Below are positions 7,958 to 17,363 of a stretch of DNA of 37,362 bases, piece by piece. Made by a program: the position numbers and the translations under genes. The notes below the pieces were generated by a model. It had not been told where the DNA came from and ran no database searches. It worked only from the letters and a program-made list of their open reading frames with translations. This stretch comes from Deltaproteobacteria bacterium (GTDB taxonomy: Bacteria > Desulfobacterota > Syntrophia > Syntrophales > Smithellaceae). Numbering within the stretch: position 1 is the stretch's first letter; each line of letters begins with the position of its first letter. The stretch lies in the NCBI GenBank assembly GCA_022703375.1, contig JAKLDS010000020.1, positions 1-37,362 on the forward strand, given 5' to 3'.

Positions 7958-9181
7958 TTACCGTTTATCCCACGCTGGGAAAGGATACAGCAATTTGCCC
8001 GTGGCTATATTGAACGGCCAAATGACTACCACTTTACCCTTTTGCCACTGCATGATTTTGGGTGAGGCATATGCCTGATGGTTGATGAACTTGCTCTTAC
8101 CGAAGACAAATTTATCACCCGTCGGGGAGTCATAAGAAGTCGCTTCCAGAGCTTTAATCAAGGCAGCCTTTTCCACAGTACCCGCCTTCTTAATAGCGTT
8201 AGCGACAATCATGATATTAGTATAAGCAAGGGGACCAAAATAAGTGGTCGGAGCATCGTTGAATTTCTTATGGAAAGCATCGGAATATGCTTTGCTTGGC
8301 TTGCTCACGTTCTTAATTGCCTCATTCCACATGCTGTAGAAAACAACAGCTTCATTGAGTGGCGATTTGGCAAAATCCACAGGCCACGCCGGAGGAGACC
8401 CTACATAAACGGCAGGAGCAAAACCGATTTCCTTGGCCTGTTCCAACATGGGTATTGCGTCTTTATCATAACCCACCCAGGTAAATATATCAGGATTGAA
8501 TTCTTTGGCATGTCTCAACACGGAACGGTAATCACCGCCGCCCAGCGCTGCGCTTTTGAAAGCTTCGCCCTGAATAACAAATTTTTTCGCTTCTATGATG
8601 CCCTTGGTGGCCTTGAAGCCGTTAGTCCCAAAAGGACCTTCTTCGTATGCCGAAAATTGTCTTTGCTGTTTTATGTTGGGATATTTTGCGGCTATTTCAT
8701 CCCAGCCCTGATTAAATATCGCAATCTGCTGATAATCCCAGGTATGCAGATGGAAGAACCAATCCTGACCTTCCAGGGCCTGCTCAATTTTGCCCGACGC
8801 GCCGCCGATCCAAACCGTGACTTTACCGTATTTTTTCATACCGGGAATCAAAGCCATTGTTACTCCGGATGACATGCCTCCGACAAAGACATCAACCTTG
8901 TCCACTGTTGCCAGTTTATCCAGAGCGGCTGCACCCTTGTCCGGTTTCATTTCATCGTCAATCACAATCAGCTCTAACTTGCGCCCTAAAACACCGCCCT
9001 TCTTATTGATCTCATCCACGGCAAGTTCCATAGACCTGATGCCGTCTTTTCCCGTTGCATCCCCCAACGGCAAAATGGCGCCAATTTTAATTGGATCCGC
9101 CGCCTGGACAGGCGCAGCAACAATAAATAGGCCGGTCAAAAATGCTGCTAACAATAAACCAACTAAAAATTTAATTCTCAT
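7958..9181 (-). CDS. livK: ABC transporter substrate-binding protein, LivK-like (periplasmic)
   Basis: A 407-residue type I periplasmic binding protein (Peripla_BP_6 family). It starts with a signal peptide of about 27 residues: charged MRIK, a hydrophobic core LVGLLLAAFLTGLFIVAA, and an A-x-A-type cleavage site near VQAA. The mature start DPIKIGAILPLGD is typical of the family. The ATG at 9181 is chosen over an upstream in-frame ATG at 9214. The codons between them read as an AAAAAAGGAGGGG ribosome site, and the signal peptide begins cleanly at 9181. A good promoter lies 57-85 bp upstream. It is a clear paralogue of the binding protein at 18741-20027: both share the D-DEMK-DK motif, the QDWFFH motif and FAYTN/LAYTN-type motifs. 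The ligand is unknown. Confidence 0.93.
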   Translation of the reverse strand: MRIKFLVGLLLAAFLTGLFIVAAPVQAADPIKIGAILPLGDATGKDGIRSMELAVDEINKKGGVLGRKLELIVIDDEMKPDKGAAALDKLATVDKVDVFVGGMSSGVTMALIPGMKKYGKVTVWIGGASGKIEQALEGQDWFFHLHTWDYQQIAIFNQGWDEIAAKYPNIKQQRQFSAYEEGPFGTNGFKATKGIIEAKKFVIQGEAFKSAALGGGDYRSVLRHAKEFNPDIFTWVGYDKDAIPMLEQAKEIGFAPAVYVGSPPAWPVDFAKSPLNEAVVFYSMWNEAIKNVSKPSKAYSDAFHKKFNDAPTTYFGPLAYTNIMIVANAIKKAGTVEKAALIKALEATSYDSPTGDKFVFGKSKFINHQAYASPKIMQWQKGKVVVIWPFNIATGKLLYPFPAWDKR

Positions 9182-9237
9182 CTTAGCCCCTCCTTTTTTT
9201 AATAACGTTAACAATATATTATTTTATTGTTTAAAAA

Positions 9238-9266
9238 CTAATACCAAATTCACTTTTACATGTCAA
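9238..9266 (-). promoter_or_regulatory. Sigma-70-type promoter for livK
   Basis: On the minus strand a perfect TTGACA (9266-9261) is followed by a 17-base spacer and TATTAG (9243-9238, 4 of 6 matches to TATAAT). It leaves a leader of about 50 bases before the livK ATG, which carries a strong AAGGAGGGG site. This suggests that livKHMGF can be transcribed separately from the upstream synthetase gene. Confidence 0.6.
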
Positions 9267-9348
9267 ATATTTTTACAATTAGAAATAATGCCCGCGACGA
9301 AACAAATATGCAATCATTGCTTCATCGCCACTTAATCATCTGACAGGT

Positions 9349-10872
9349 CTATCCTTTCTGATATTTTTCGCGTAATGCATTTTTCAGCACCTTGCCCATC
9401 GCATTACGCGGCAGAACATCAATAAAAGCGACGCTGGCCGGAACCTTGAATTTGGCCAGCCGCGTTTTCAAATGAGCCAGAATTTGCTCTTCCGAAAGCT
9501 CTTTCCCCTTTTTCAATACAACAATTGCCTTGCCGACTTCGCCCCATTTTTTATCCGGTACGCCGATAACCGCCGCTTCGGCGATCTCGGGCAATTCATA
9601 GAGAGCATTCTCCACTTCGGCAGGATAGACATTTTCGCCGCCGGAGATAAACATGTCTTTCTTGCGATCAACGATATATAAATCGCCATCCTCATCAATG
9701 CGGGCGATATCGCCGGAGTGGAACCAGCCGCCGCGAAAAGCTTCTTTCGTGGCATCCGGCCTGTTCCAGTATTCCAGTAATACATTGGGGCCGCGATAAA
9801 TCAATTCGCCGGTTTCGCCCGGTTTCACGTCATTCATATCGTCATCCACAACTCTGGTTTCCAGGTGCATCAGACGGCTGCCGATTGATCCTGCTTTTAT
9901 CAGATATTTATCCCTATCCAGAACGGTAACGCTGGGTCCGGCTTCGCTCATACCGAATCCCTGTCCCAGTCTAATCCCCTTGGAATCATAAAGTTTGACA
10001 AGACTGACCGGCAGGGGCGCACCACCGCTCATGACGATACGGACATTTTTCAGAACGTCGAAATCAGGCTGCTGAGCCAGGAAGAGGAAAATGGCCGGAA
10101 CACCCATGAATATTGTAATTCTCTCTTTTTTCATGAGGTCCAGGGCTTTGGCGGGATCAAATGTTCTGGTGATAACTGCTGTGGCTCCGATGTAAAGCAT
10201 GGGAAGGGTAAACAGACCGATGCCGCCAATATGAAACATCGGTATAACCATCAGATTCCTGTCCTGGGAAGTAATATCCATCGGAATAATAACATTGACT
10301 GCGTTCCAGAAACTGGCGCCCTGAGTCAATACAGCGCCCTTGGGTTTGCCGGTCGTTCCGGCAGTATAGATAATCAAATGCGGGGTCTCCAGATTAACCT
10401 CTTTTTCAGGAGTCGGCTCGGTCTCAGTTTCACTGGCCAGAAGATCTTCGTATTTTGCCGCAAAGGGAAATGATGCGGCACCCAATGAAACATAATTCTT
10501 TATCGCTGCCTTGACCTTGATTTCTTCCACAGCCTTAGCGAAGAATTCATCAAACACAAGAGTCTGAGCGCCGCTGTCTGTGACAATGAAAGTCAATTCG
10601 TGGGGAGTCAGACGCCAGTTGAGCGGTACCAGCATGGCACCGATCTTGGCCGTCGCCATAATCAATTCCACAAATTCAATGCAATTAAAGGCAATAATCG
10701 AAACCCGGTCACCGGGTTTGACACCCAACTTCTGAAGCGAGTGAGCGGCACGATTAACCCGTAGATTAAGATCGCGGTAACTGATTCTCTTATCACCTTC
10801 TACTATAGCCTCTTTTTCGGGAGTAACTTTTCCCCGATATTTGAGCCATGAGCCAATTCCTTCTGCCTGCAT
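9349..10872 (-). CDS. Acyl-CoA synthetase (AMP-forming), FadD-like, second copy
   Basis: A 507-residue ANL-superfamily ligase. Motif A3 is IIYTAGTTGKPKGAVLTQG, A5 is GQGFGMSEAGP, the HSGD segment is present, and A8 is DRKKDMFISGGENVYPAEVE. The conserved C-terminal lysine lies in RNAMGKVLKNALR. It activates a carboxylic acid to its CoA thioester via an acyl-adenylate. AAGGAGGGA precedes the ATG by about 10 bases. It lies 58 bp after the ketosynthase-like gene on the same strand, so the two are probably co-transcribed. It is related to but clearly diverged from the synthetase at 2683-4203. The natural substrate cannot be predicted. Confidence 0.93.
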   Translation of the reverse strand: MQAEGIGSWLKYRGKVTPEKEAIVEGDKRISYRDLNLRVNRAAHSLQKLGVKPGDRVSIIAFNCIEFVELIMATAKIGAMLVPLNWRLTPHELTFIVTDSGAQTLVFDEFFAKAVEEIKVKAAIKNYVSLGAASFPFAAKYEDLLASETETEPTPEKEVNLETPHLIIYTAGTTGKPKGAVLTQGASFWNAVNVIIPMDITSQDRNLMVIPMFHIGGIGLFTLPMLYIGATAVITRTFDPAKALDLMKKERITIFMGVPAIFLFLAQQPDFDVLKNVRIVMSGGAPLPVSLVKLYDSKGIRLGQGFGMSEAGPSVTVLDRDKYLIKAGSIGSRLMHLETRVVDDDMNDVKPGETGELIYRGPNVLLEYWNRPDATKEAFRGGWFHSGDIARIDEDGDLYIVDRKKDMFISGGENVYPAEVENALYELPEIAEAAVIGVPDKKWGEVGKAIVVLKKGKELSEEQILAHLKTRLAKFKVPASVAFIDVLPRNAMGKVLKNALREKYQKG

Positions 10873-10930
10873 TTTAATAATCTCCCTCCTTGTTTTAATA
10901 AAACTGCTTTTAATAAAAAGTGCAACTTTT

Positions 10931-11980
10931 CTATTTTCCCCATTTTATAATACTTGAGGAAAAAGCATATCCAGTGCCTGCACCAAGCATGCAAACATTT
11001 GAACCATTCTTAATCTTGCCCGCTTCGATTCCAAGATTCAAACCTAAAAAATTATCAGCGTGGCCACAATGACCATAGTCATAATGATACACTGTTTTAT
11101 CACGCGCGATTCCCAGGGCATCCATTACACCAAACTGTGATCTGGGACTGGTGGCAACCATTGAAAGATAATCAATTTCCTCCGGTTTGATACCGGAATT
11201 CTTGCAGGCTTTTTTAACAGCGTTAGTGAAATCAGGTAAAGATCTTTTATTCAAATTATCCTTCATTTGCTCGAGGTCGTTAAGCTGTGCATAATTTATC
11301 TGGTCAAGTATTTTCGGGTTTTCCATTATTTCTCTCACTTTTTCCATGGTTAAATGCCGCGATCCGCCGCCCACTCCAACTACGTTCGTTGCAAACACGG
11401 GATCTGTAACAATCCCGGTTCCCAAAATATTATTTTTGTCAAGATCTCTGACCAGAATGGCTGCAAAAGCTCCCGGAGCCATATTGTACATGAAGGAATG
11501 TGTAGGGTCTTTTAAATTAGCGAGGTTGCAGTTTACGTTCCCCCCCACTACCATCACTGTTTTTAAGGAAGGATCTGAATACATGGTTTCTTTGGCTACT
11601 TTTAACGCGAGAGGCGTCCCCGCGCAGCGAAAAGACAGATCAAAGGCATAACATGAATCAACCGTCGCTCCAATCTGCTGCTGCACATAAATACCTATTG
11701 TCCAGCAGGTATATTCCGCATAGGTTTCACCGGCATATAAGATCAAATCAATATCGAGAGGTTTGACACCGGTCTTTTTCAGGACTTCTTTTGCCGCTTT
11801 TACAGCCATGATTCCCGGATGATCGTCAGATCCACCAACGTATTTTCTGTGAATGCCCATTTTGTCTTTCAACACATTCACGGGAACATTGGTAATGGCA
11901 GAAAGCTCTTCAGCGGTAATAGTTTTTTCGGGAAGGTATACGTGATAATCGAGAATTCCAACTTTAAAATTATTATCCAT
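10931..11980 (-). CDS. Thiolase-fold ketosynthase III-like protein (FabH/HMG-CoA synthase-related)
   Basis: A 349-residue protein of the KAS III / HMG-CoA-synthase-like thiolase superfamily. The N-terminus VGILDYHVYLPEKTITAEEL, the nucleophile region YAFDLSFRCAGTPLAL (Cys119), and the C-terminal glycine-rich strand LGAGTGYAFSSSII all fit. FabH uses Cys-His-Asn. Here the region expected to carry the His reads MVATSPRSQFG (about 274-284, no His), and the Asn loop reads YGHCGHADN (about 302-310, two His). The catalytic set is therefore not canonical FabH and resembles poorly characterised members that may condense or transfer acyl groups by another scheme. AAAGGAG lies about 8 bp before the ATG, a promoter lies 100 bp upstream, and an acyl-CoA synthetase follows. 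Not an assignable fabH. Confidence 0.8.
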   Translation of the reverse strand: MDNNFKVGILDYHVYLPEKTITAEELSAITNVPVNVLKDKMGIHRKYVGGSDDHPGIMAVKAAKEVLKKTGVKPLDIDLILYAGETYAEYTCWTIGIYVQQQIGATVDSCYAFDLSFRCAGTPLALKVAKETMYSDPSLKTVMVVGGNVNCNLANLKDPTHSFMYNMAPGAFAAILVRDLDKNNILGTGIVTDPVFATNVVGVGGGSRHLTMEKVREIMENPKILDQINYAQLNDLEQMKDNLNKRSLPDFTNAVKKACKNSGIKPEEIDYLSMVATSPRSQFGVMDALGIARDKTVYHYDYGHCGHADNFLGLNLGIEAGKIKNGSNVCMLGAGTGYAFSSSIIKWGK

Positions 11981-12079
11981 ACAAATCTCCTTTTATAGCT
12001 TAAACTGGACTCTTAGCGGTATAATTGATTTTGGAGCCTGATACTGATGATTTTTAATATATGTGAATCATCTGTCAGT

Positions 12080-12108
12080 TTTTTACAAAAAAAAGATTTT
12101 TCTGTCAA
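12080..12108 (-). promoter_or_regulatory. Sigma-70-type promoter for the ketosynthase-like/acyl-CoA synthetase unit
   Basis: On the minus strand TTGACA (12108-12103) is followed by 17 bases and TAAAAA (12085-12080). Start of transcription would fall about 90 bases before the ketosynthase ATG. The -35 is perfect and the -10 is only fair. Confidence 0.45.
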
Positions 12109-12497
12109 GCAATTTTTTATTTGTTATTTTGATTTTTCTCCGGAATTGAGGCAAAAGAGAAGAATTTCAACAATATCATTAAGATGCTGATTAGAAATTT
12201 TTGTCTGGCGGTCCGACGACCAGACAACCCGCTTCAGTTCGATGAAATCGGCTATACGCATCAGGCAGTGAGCAAGAAAAAACCGGAAAATGCCGTATTT
12301 CACCTTTCTGCATGCCCAGCGCCCATCCCTGTGAATATCCAATCGCGCTCACTTTGTAATGCTGTCGCGCCGGCGCGGCAACTCCGGCGGCGAAGCTATA
12401 TCCCCGTCCGGCAAACGTTTCCATTATGCGGCGCGACTGACCCTGCCCGTCTGAAGGACGATGACAACATTTATATTTTGTTGCCGTAATAATATCA
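12109..12497. other. 389-bp gap without a recognisable gene
   Basis: Between the ketosynthase-like gene and the HAD gene no protein could be identified. Short minus-strand reading frames (for example 12342-12124 and 12535-12191) overlap each other in different frames. They have no convincing ribosome sites and match nothing I know. The shift of coding-like composition between frames would fit a decayed gene, but I cannot name one. No terminator with a T-run is visible after the HAD gene. Confidence 0.4.
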
Positions 12498-13118
12498 TTA
12501 AAGACTTGGAATTTTAAGTAATTCTCTGGAATCATTTATGAGATAATCAGGATGGGCCGCTGCTATTTTTTCCTTGCTGTGCCAGCCCCAGGTCACGCCC
12601 ACTGTTTTAACTCCGGCTGCCTTTCCTTCAACGATATCGCCGGTTGTATCGCCGACGTAATAAATCTCCGCCGGAGAGATATTATATTTTCCCCGGGCAT
12701 GAATCATTTTATCTTTTTTGCTGAGCATGAAATCGGAACCCCATACTTCCTGAAAACAGCCGTTATAACCGAATTTCTCCAACGCCGGGCGAATTGTTTT
12801 GGAGTCGTTGGAAGAAATTATCACGAGAATGTTGTTTCTGCTCAATTCCGCCACCACGGGAGGCATCGCGGCAACAGGCTTCATCTCCTGATATTTTACA
12901 TCGGCCAGCGGACCTGCGGAAGCGGTAAAAAACCGGTTTAAATCCACGCCGCGCGCCACCAGGGATTCGTAAAAATTACCGGTAAAAAGATCGAGAAATT
13001 CCTCACAACCTCCGGTCAGCGGTTGATTAATTTTTTCCAGCGCCGCATTGACAATCCTGTAATAGACATCCAGCGACTCCACCAGCACTCCGTCAAAATC
13101 AAAAAGAAACAATTTCAT
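12498..13118 (-). CDS. HAD-superfamily hydrolase (phosphoglycolate phosphatase-like)
   Basis: A 206-residue haloacid-dehalogenase-fold phosphatase. Motif I is FDFDGVLVES with the nucleophile Asp7 and Asp9. Motif II is VIISSNDSK, the conserved lysine lies in SKKDKM, and motif IV is YVGDTTGDI. The short helical cap after motif I (about residues 15-80) suggests a subfamily I enzyme acting on a small phosphorylated metabolite. Its start is 9 bp after the mtnA stop on the same strand, making it the last gene of the run. It could clean up a sugar phosphate from methylthioribose salvage, but nothing in the sequence proves that substrate. Confidence 0.85.
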   Translation of the reverse strand: MKLFLFDFDGVLVESLDVYYRIVNAALEKINQPLTGGCEEFLDLFTGNFYESLVARGVDLNRFFTASAGPLADVKYQEMKPVAAMPPVVAELSRNNILVIISSNDSKTIRPALEKFGYNGCFQEVWGSDFMLSKKDKMIHARGKYNISPAEIYYVGDTTGDIVEGKAAGVKTVGVTWGWHSKEKIAAAHPDYLINDSRELLKIPSL

Positions 13119-13127
13119 TAAAAAAAT

Positions 13128-14165
13128 CTATCCCTTCAATACGGTGCGGATTGATTTGCCGTAGGGTTTCTCCAGAATTCCCTTTTCCGTAATTATGGCG
13201 GTAATGAAACGGGCGGGAGTAACATCGAAGGCCGGATTGCGGACTTTAATGTTGCGGGGAGCCGTCGGCACACCACGGAAGCTTGTAACTTCCGCTGCCG
13301 CTCTTTCTTCAATCGGGATTTCCGCACCCGTTTTTAAAGAAGCATCAATTGTGGAGAGCGGGGCGGCAATATAAAAAGGAATATTATGCGCTCCGGCCAA
13401 AACGGCTAAGGAGTAGGTGCCGATTTTGTTGGCGGTATCGCCATTGGCGGCAATCCGGTCGGCGCCGACGATGATTTTATCAATCCGTCCCTGCTGCATC
13501 AAAAAACCGGCCATATTGTCGGTAATCAGCGTTGCCGGAATTTTTTCCTTTTGCATTTCCCAGGCGGTCAGCCGCGCTCCCTGCAAAACCGGTCTGGTCT
13601 CATCCACATAAACATGGAGTTTCTTGCCCTGCTCTCTGGCCGCCCGCAGCACACCCAGCGCCGTGCCATAGCCGGCTGTCGCCAGAGCGCCTGCATTGCA
13701 ATGAGTTAAAATATTGTCGCCATCGTCAATCAGAAAACTGCCGTGCTTCCCCATTCGCCGGTTAATTGCGATATCCCCGGCGCAGATGCGCCGGGCTTCG
13801 GCGATTAATTCTTTTTTCAGATTTTTCTTCTCGGCGGCAATATTATCATCAAGACATTTTTGCATGCGTTCCAGCGCCCAGAAAAGATTGCGCGCCGTGG
13901 GACGCGCCCGCGCTATCTCGTCACAAATTAGCGAAAATTTAATACGGAATTGATCCAACGGCAAAGCAGGCAGTGCCGCCGCGCCCAGAGCCGCTGCCAT
14001 GGCGGCTGCCACACCGATGGCGGGAGCGCCGCGAACGGTTAAACCCCTGATGGCGGCAATTACCTGCTGATAAGTCCGGCAGGTAACATAGCTCTCCGCC
14101 AGGGGCAGCGCATTCTGATCGATTAAAACTACTTTATTATTTTTCCAAACAATTGTCTTAATCAT
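13128..14165 (-). CDS. mtnA: S-methyl-5-thioribose-1-phosphate isomerase
   Basis: A 345-residue member of the MtnA/eIF2B-like isomerase family, a normal length. It interconverts methylthioribose-1-phosphate and methylthioribulose-1-phosphate in methionine salvage. Visible signatures are [13 protein letters not shown] (about 43-55), the catalytic Cys156 in [18 protein letters not shown], and the catalytic Asp236 in [18 protein letters not shown]. The start overlaps the gatB stop by 4 bp (ATGA), so it is translationally coupled to gatB. No other methionine-salvage gene (mtnK, mtnP, mtnB) is in the window. In anaerobes MtnA can serve shunts other than the oxygen-dependent pathway. The enzyme identity is firm and the pathway is inferred. 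Confidence 0.93.
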   Translation of the reverse strand: MIKTIVWKNNKVVLIDQNALPLAESYVTCRTYQQVIAAIRGLTVRGAPAIGVAAAMAAALGAAALPALPLDQFRIKFSLICDEIARARPTARNLFWALERMQKCLDDNIAAEKKNLKKELIAEARRICAGDIAINRRMGKHGSFLIDDGDNILTHCNAGALATAGYGTALGVLRAAREQGKKLHVYVDETRPVLQGARLTAWEMQKEKIPATLITDNMAGFLMQQGRIDKIIVGADRIAANGDTANKIGTYSLAVLAGAHNIPFYIAAPLSTIDASLKTGAEIPIEERAAAEVTSFRGVPTAPRNIKVRNPAFDVTPARFITAIITEKGILEKPYGKSIRTVLKG

Positions 14166-15592
14166 CCGGCCAGCATTTTTTTCAGCAGTTCGTTGACAAG
14201 TTGCGGATTGGCTTTGCCCTGTGTTGCCTTCATTACCTGCCCGACAAAAAAACCGAAGAGCTTATCTTTGCCGCCGCGATAATCTTTGATCTGATTGGGG
14301 CTGGCATCAATAATTTTTTGAATTACCGCGCCCAGAGCTCCCTCGTCGGTAATCTGCACCATGCCTTTTTCGGCAATAACATCCTGCGGTGCTTTGCCGG
14401 TTTTGTACATATCCTCGACAATTTCTTTGGCCATTTTTCCGCTGATGGTGCCGTCTTCGATTAGTTTTATCATCTCGGCCAATGCCACTGCGGTAATCGG
14501 ACAGTTGCGAATGTCGCGCTTTTCTTCATTCAGAAACTTCAGAACATCGCCCATCACCCAGTTGCTGGCGGCTTTGGGGCTCAGGCAAAGCCTTACCACT
14601 TCTTCATAATAATGCGCCAGAGCTTTATCGGCGGTGAGCACACCGGCATCGTAGGCCGGTATTTGATAATCGTTCACAAACCTTTCGCGTTTGACCAGCG
14701 GCAGTTCGGGAAGTTCCCGGCGGATTTTTTCCACCCATTCATCATCAACAATAACCGGAACCAGGTCGGGATCGGGGAAATATCGGTAATCATGAGCTTC
14801 TTCTTTGCTGCGCATGGAATTGGTCACGCCCTGCGCATCATCCCAGAGGCGCGTTTCCTGGACAATAGCGCCGCCGTGCTCCACGATATACTGCTGGCGT
14901 TTGATCTCGTATTCCAGAGCCCGCTGCACATTGCGGAAGGAATTCATATTTTTCAGTTCCGTGCGCGTGCCGAATTCCTTTTGGCCTTTCGGCCGGATGG
15001 ATACGTTGGCATCGCAACGGAAAGAGCCCTCTTCCATATTGCCGTCGCAGATTTCCAGATAAACCAGAATTTCATGCAGGCGTTTCAGATAGTCCGAGGC
15101 TTCTGCAGGCGTCCGCATATCCGGCTCGCTGACTATTTCAATCAGCGGCACGCCGGTCCGGTTCAAATCCACATAACTTACCGGATTATGCTCGTCATGC
15201 ATCAGTTTGCCGGCGTCTTCCTCCATGTGGATGCGCGTGAGCCCGATTTTCTTCTGCTCTCCGTCAACATCCAGCAGGACATAGCCGTGTTCCGCCAGTG
15301 GATAGGCGTATTGGGATATCTGATAGCCTTTGGGCAGGTCGGGATAGAAATAATTTTTCCTCGCATAGCTGCATGATTTATTAATGCGGCAGTTGGTCGC
15401 CAACGCCATCTTTATGGCATATTCGACAACCTTTCTGTTCAACACCGGCAGTACTCCCGGCATTCCCAGACAAACCGGGCAGGTGTGGCTGTTGGGAGCT
15501 CCGCCGAATTTTGTCGAACAGGAGCAGAATATTTTTGTTTCCGTTAGAAGCTGGGCATGGACTTCCAGACCGATAACTGTTTCAAAATCCAT
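14162..15592 (-). CDS. gatB: Asp-tRNA(Asn)/Glu-tRNA(Gln) amidotransferase subunit B
   Basis: A 476-residue GatB of normal length. The N-terminus reads [20 protein letters not shown] and is followed by the zinc-site cysteines of FCSCS and [29 protein letters not shown] and [19 protein letters not shown] are family-defining blocks. The C-terminal YqeY/tail domain ends in [10 protein letters not shown]. It binds mischarged Glu-tRNA(Gln) or Asp-tRNA(Asn) and phosphorylates the acyl group, while ammonia arrives from GatA. Its ATG overlaps the gatA TAA by one base, so stoichiometric coupled translation is expected. Confidence 0.97.
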   Translation of the reverse strand: MDFETVIGLEVHAQLLTETKIFCSCSTKFGGAPNSHTCPVCLGMPGVLPVLNRKVVEYAIKMALATNCRINKSCSYARKNYFYPDLPKGYQISQYAYPLAEHGYVLLDVDGEQKKIGLTRIHMEEDAGKLMHDEHNPVSYVDLNRTGVPLIEIVSEPDMRTPAEASDYLKRLHEILVYLEICDGNMEEGSFRCDANVSIRPKGQKEFGTRTELKNMNSFRNVQRALEYEIKRQQYIVEHGGAIVQETRLWDDAQGVTNSMRSKEEAHDYRYFPDPDLVPVIVDDEWVEKIRRELPELPLVKRERFVNDYQIPAYDAGVLTADKALAHYYEEVVRLCLSPKAASNWVMGDVLKFLNEEKRDIRNCPITAVALAEMIKLIEDGTISGKMAKEIVEDMYKTGKAPQDVIAEKGMVQITDEGALGAVIQKIIDASPNQIKDYRGGKDKLFGFFVGQVMKATQGKANPQLVNELLKKMLAG

Positions 15593-17049
15593 TATAACTG
15601 CGGCCTCCTTTTTTCCATACCGGCCGTTCTTTCATAAGCAGAGGCGATTTGGATAAGTTTGTCTTCGGCGAAATGGCCGGCCAAAAACTGCATTCCGATC
15701 GGCAGACCGCCCGCCGTAAATCCGCAGGGCACCGATATACCGGGAATCCCCGCCAGATTGGTCGAGATAGTAAAAAGATCGGAAAGATACATCTGCAGCG
15801 GATTATCGGTCTTCTCGCCGATTTTAAACGCCGGTGTCGGCGTGGTCGGTGTTAAAATGACATCGCATTTTTTCAGCGCTTCGTCGAAGTCGCGCTTAAT
15901 CAGCGCCCGCACCTGGGATGCTTTTTTATAATAGGCATCGTAATACCCGGCGGATAAAGCGTAGGTGCCGATCATGATTCTCCTTTTTACTTCGTTGCCG
16001 AATCCCTGTGTTCTTGTTTTCTTATACATATCCAGTAAATCTCTGGCTGCGGCAGCGCGCAATCCGTATTTGACGCCGTCGAAGCGCGCCAGATTGGAAC
16101 TCGCCTCCGCCGGAGCGATGATATAATAAACCGCCAGACAGTATTCAGTATGCGGCAACGAAATATTGATGCACTCGGCGCCCTGTTTTTCCAGCAGGGC
16201 AATGGCCTTCTTTACCGCTGCTTCCACTTCGGGATTAATGCCTTCGATAAAGTATTCCCGGGGAATGCCGATTTTCCAGCCTTTAATATCGCGGCCGGCG
16301 AATTGCCGGTAATCGGGAACTGCCGCCTGTACCGATGTGGATTCACGCGGATCATAGCCGGCCAGCACATTCATCATAATCGCGCAATCCTCGACATCCT
16401 TGGTAAAGGGGCCGATTTGATCCAGCGAGGAGGCAAAAGCAATCAGGCCGAAACGCGAGACGCGCCCGTAAGTCGGTTTCATGCCGACAACTCCGCAGAG
16501 CGCCGCCGGCTGGCGAATGGAGCCGCCGGTATCGGAGCCGATGGAAGCGATGCATTCATCAGCCGCCACCGCTGTTGCCGAACCGCCGCTGGAGCCGCCG
16601 GGAATTCTCGTGAGGTCCCACGGATTATACGTCGGACCGAAATATGATGTCTCCGTGGAGGAGCCCATGGCAAATTCATCCATGTTCGCTTTTCCGACAA
16701 AGACAGCTCCGGCATCACTTAATCTTTCCACAACCGTGGCATTATAGGGCGGCACGAAATTGTGCAGGATATGTGAACCGCAGGTGGTGGTAATTCCTTT
16801 TGTGCAGACAATATCTTTCAGGGCAACGGGAATGCCGGTTAAAGGTTTAATATTTCCTTTTTTAATATCATTATCGGCTTTTTCCGCCGCCGCCAGCGCT
16901 TCGTCCTTCAGCAGCCGGATATACGAATGCACCCGCTTCTCTACTTTATCAATGCGCTGAAAAACCGATTCGGTAATCTGCCCGGCGGAAACGGCGCCGT
17001 TTTTTATCTTTTCCTGCAATTCATGAATTGTCAGCTGGTTTAACTCCAT
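15592..17049 (-). CDS. gatA: Asp-tRNA(Asn)/Glu-tRNA(Gln) amidotransferase subunit A
   Basis: A 485-residue amidase-signature protein. The Ser-cisSer-Lys triad is visible as Lys78 (GIPVALKDI), Ser153 (PGGSSGGSA) and Ser177 ([11 protein letters not shown]). It hydrolyses glutamine and channels ammonia to GatB. A GGGGGA ribosome site precedes the ATG. It follows gatC after 14 bp and overlaps gatB by 1 bp. Presence of all three subunits indicates an indirect route to Gln-tRNA(Gln) and/or Asn-tRNA(Asn) in this organism. Confidence 0.97.
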   Translation of the reverse strand: MELNQLTIHELQEKIKNGAVSAGQITESVFQRIDKVEKRVHSYIRLLKDEALAAAEKADNDIKKGNIKPLTGIPVALKDIVCTKGITTTCGSHILHNFVPPYNATVVERLSDAGAVFVGKANMDEFAMGSSTETSYFGPTYNPWDLTRIPGGSSGGSATAVAADECIASIGSDTGGSIRQPAALCGVVGMKPTYGRVSRFGLIAFASSLDQIGPFTKDVEDCAIMMNVLAGYDPRESTSVQAAVPDYRQFAGRDIKGWKIGIPREYFIEGINPEVEAAVKKAIALLEKQGAECINISLPHTEYCLAVYYIIAPAEASSNLARFDGVKYGLRAAAARDLLDMYKKTRTQGFGNEVKRRIMIGTYALSAGYYDAYYKKASQVRALIKRDFDEALKKCDVILTPTTPTPAFKIGEKTDNPLQMYLSDLFTISTNLAGIPGISVPCGFTAGGLPIGMQFLAGHFAEDKLIQIASAYERTAGMEKRRPQL

Positions 17050-17063
17050 TTTCCCCCAATCCT

Positions 17064-17348
17064 TTATTCAATCACTTTCGGCACACGGAAGAATTCGCCG
17101 CGGGCGTCCGGAGCATTAGCCAGCGCCTCTGCTGTTCCGAGAGAATCCAGCACTCCGTCTTCGCGAAAGGCGTTAGTCACGGCAATGGCATGGCTCAGCG
17201 GCTCGATTCCTTTGGTATCGAGTTCATTGAGTTTATCTATATAAAGCAGAATATCATTCAACTGCGCCGTAAATTTGTCTTTATGCGCATCATCAATTTC
17301 GAGGCGCGCCAGATGCGCCACATATTCAACTTCCTGTCTGCTGATCAT
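17064..17348 (-). CDS. gatC: Asp-tRNA(Asn)/Glu-tRNA(Gln) amidotransferase subunit C
   Basis: A 94-residue GatC. The N-terminus reads [20 protein letters not shown], the hallmark helix of the family. It continues into [21 protein letters not shown], and the C-terminal stretch ends in [11 protein letters not shown]. It wraps between GatA and GatB and stabilises the complex. It lies 15 bp after the deacetylase-like gene, so the run is probably read from a promoter further upstream. Confidence 0.95.
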   Translation of the reverse strand: MISRQEVEYVAHLARLEIDDAHKDKFTAQLNDILLYIDKLNELDTKGIEPLSHAIAVTNAFREDGVLDSLGTAEALANAPDARGEFFRVPKVIE

Positions 17349-17363
17349 CCGTAAAACTCCCGA

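Noticed and set aside
8078-8872. 264-codon plus-strand reading frame
   Set aside because: Antisense to the well-supported binding-protein gene; the translation looks random.
14612-15376. 254-codon plus-strand reading frame
   Set aside because: It lies entirely antisense to gatB, which matches its family over full length; the plus-strand translation has no family features.
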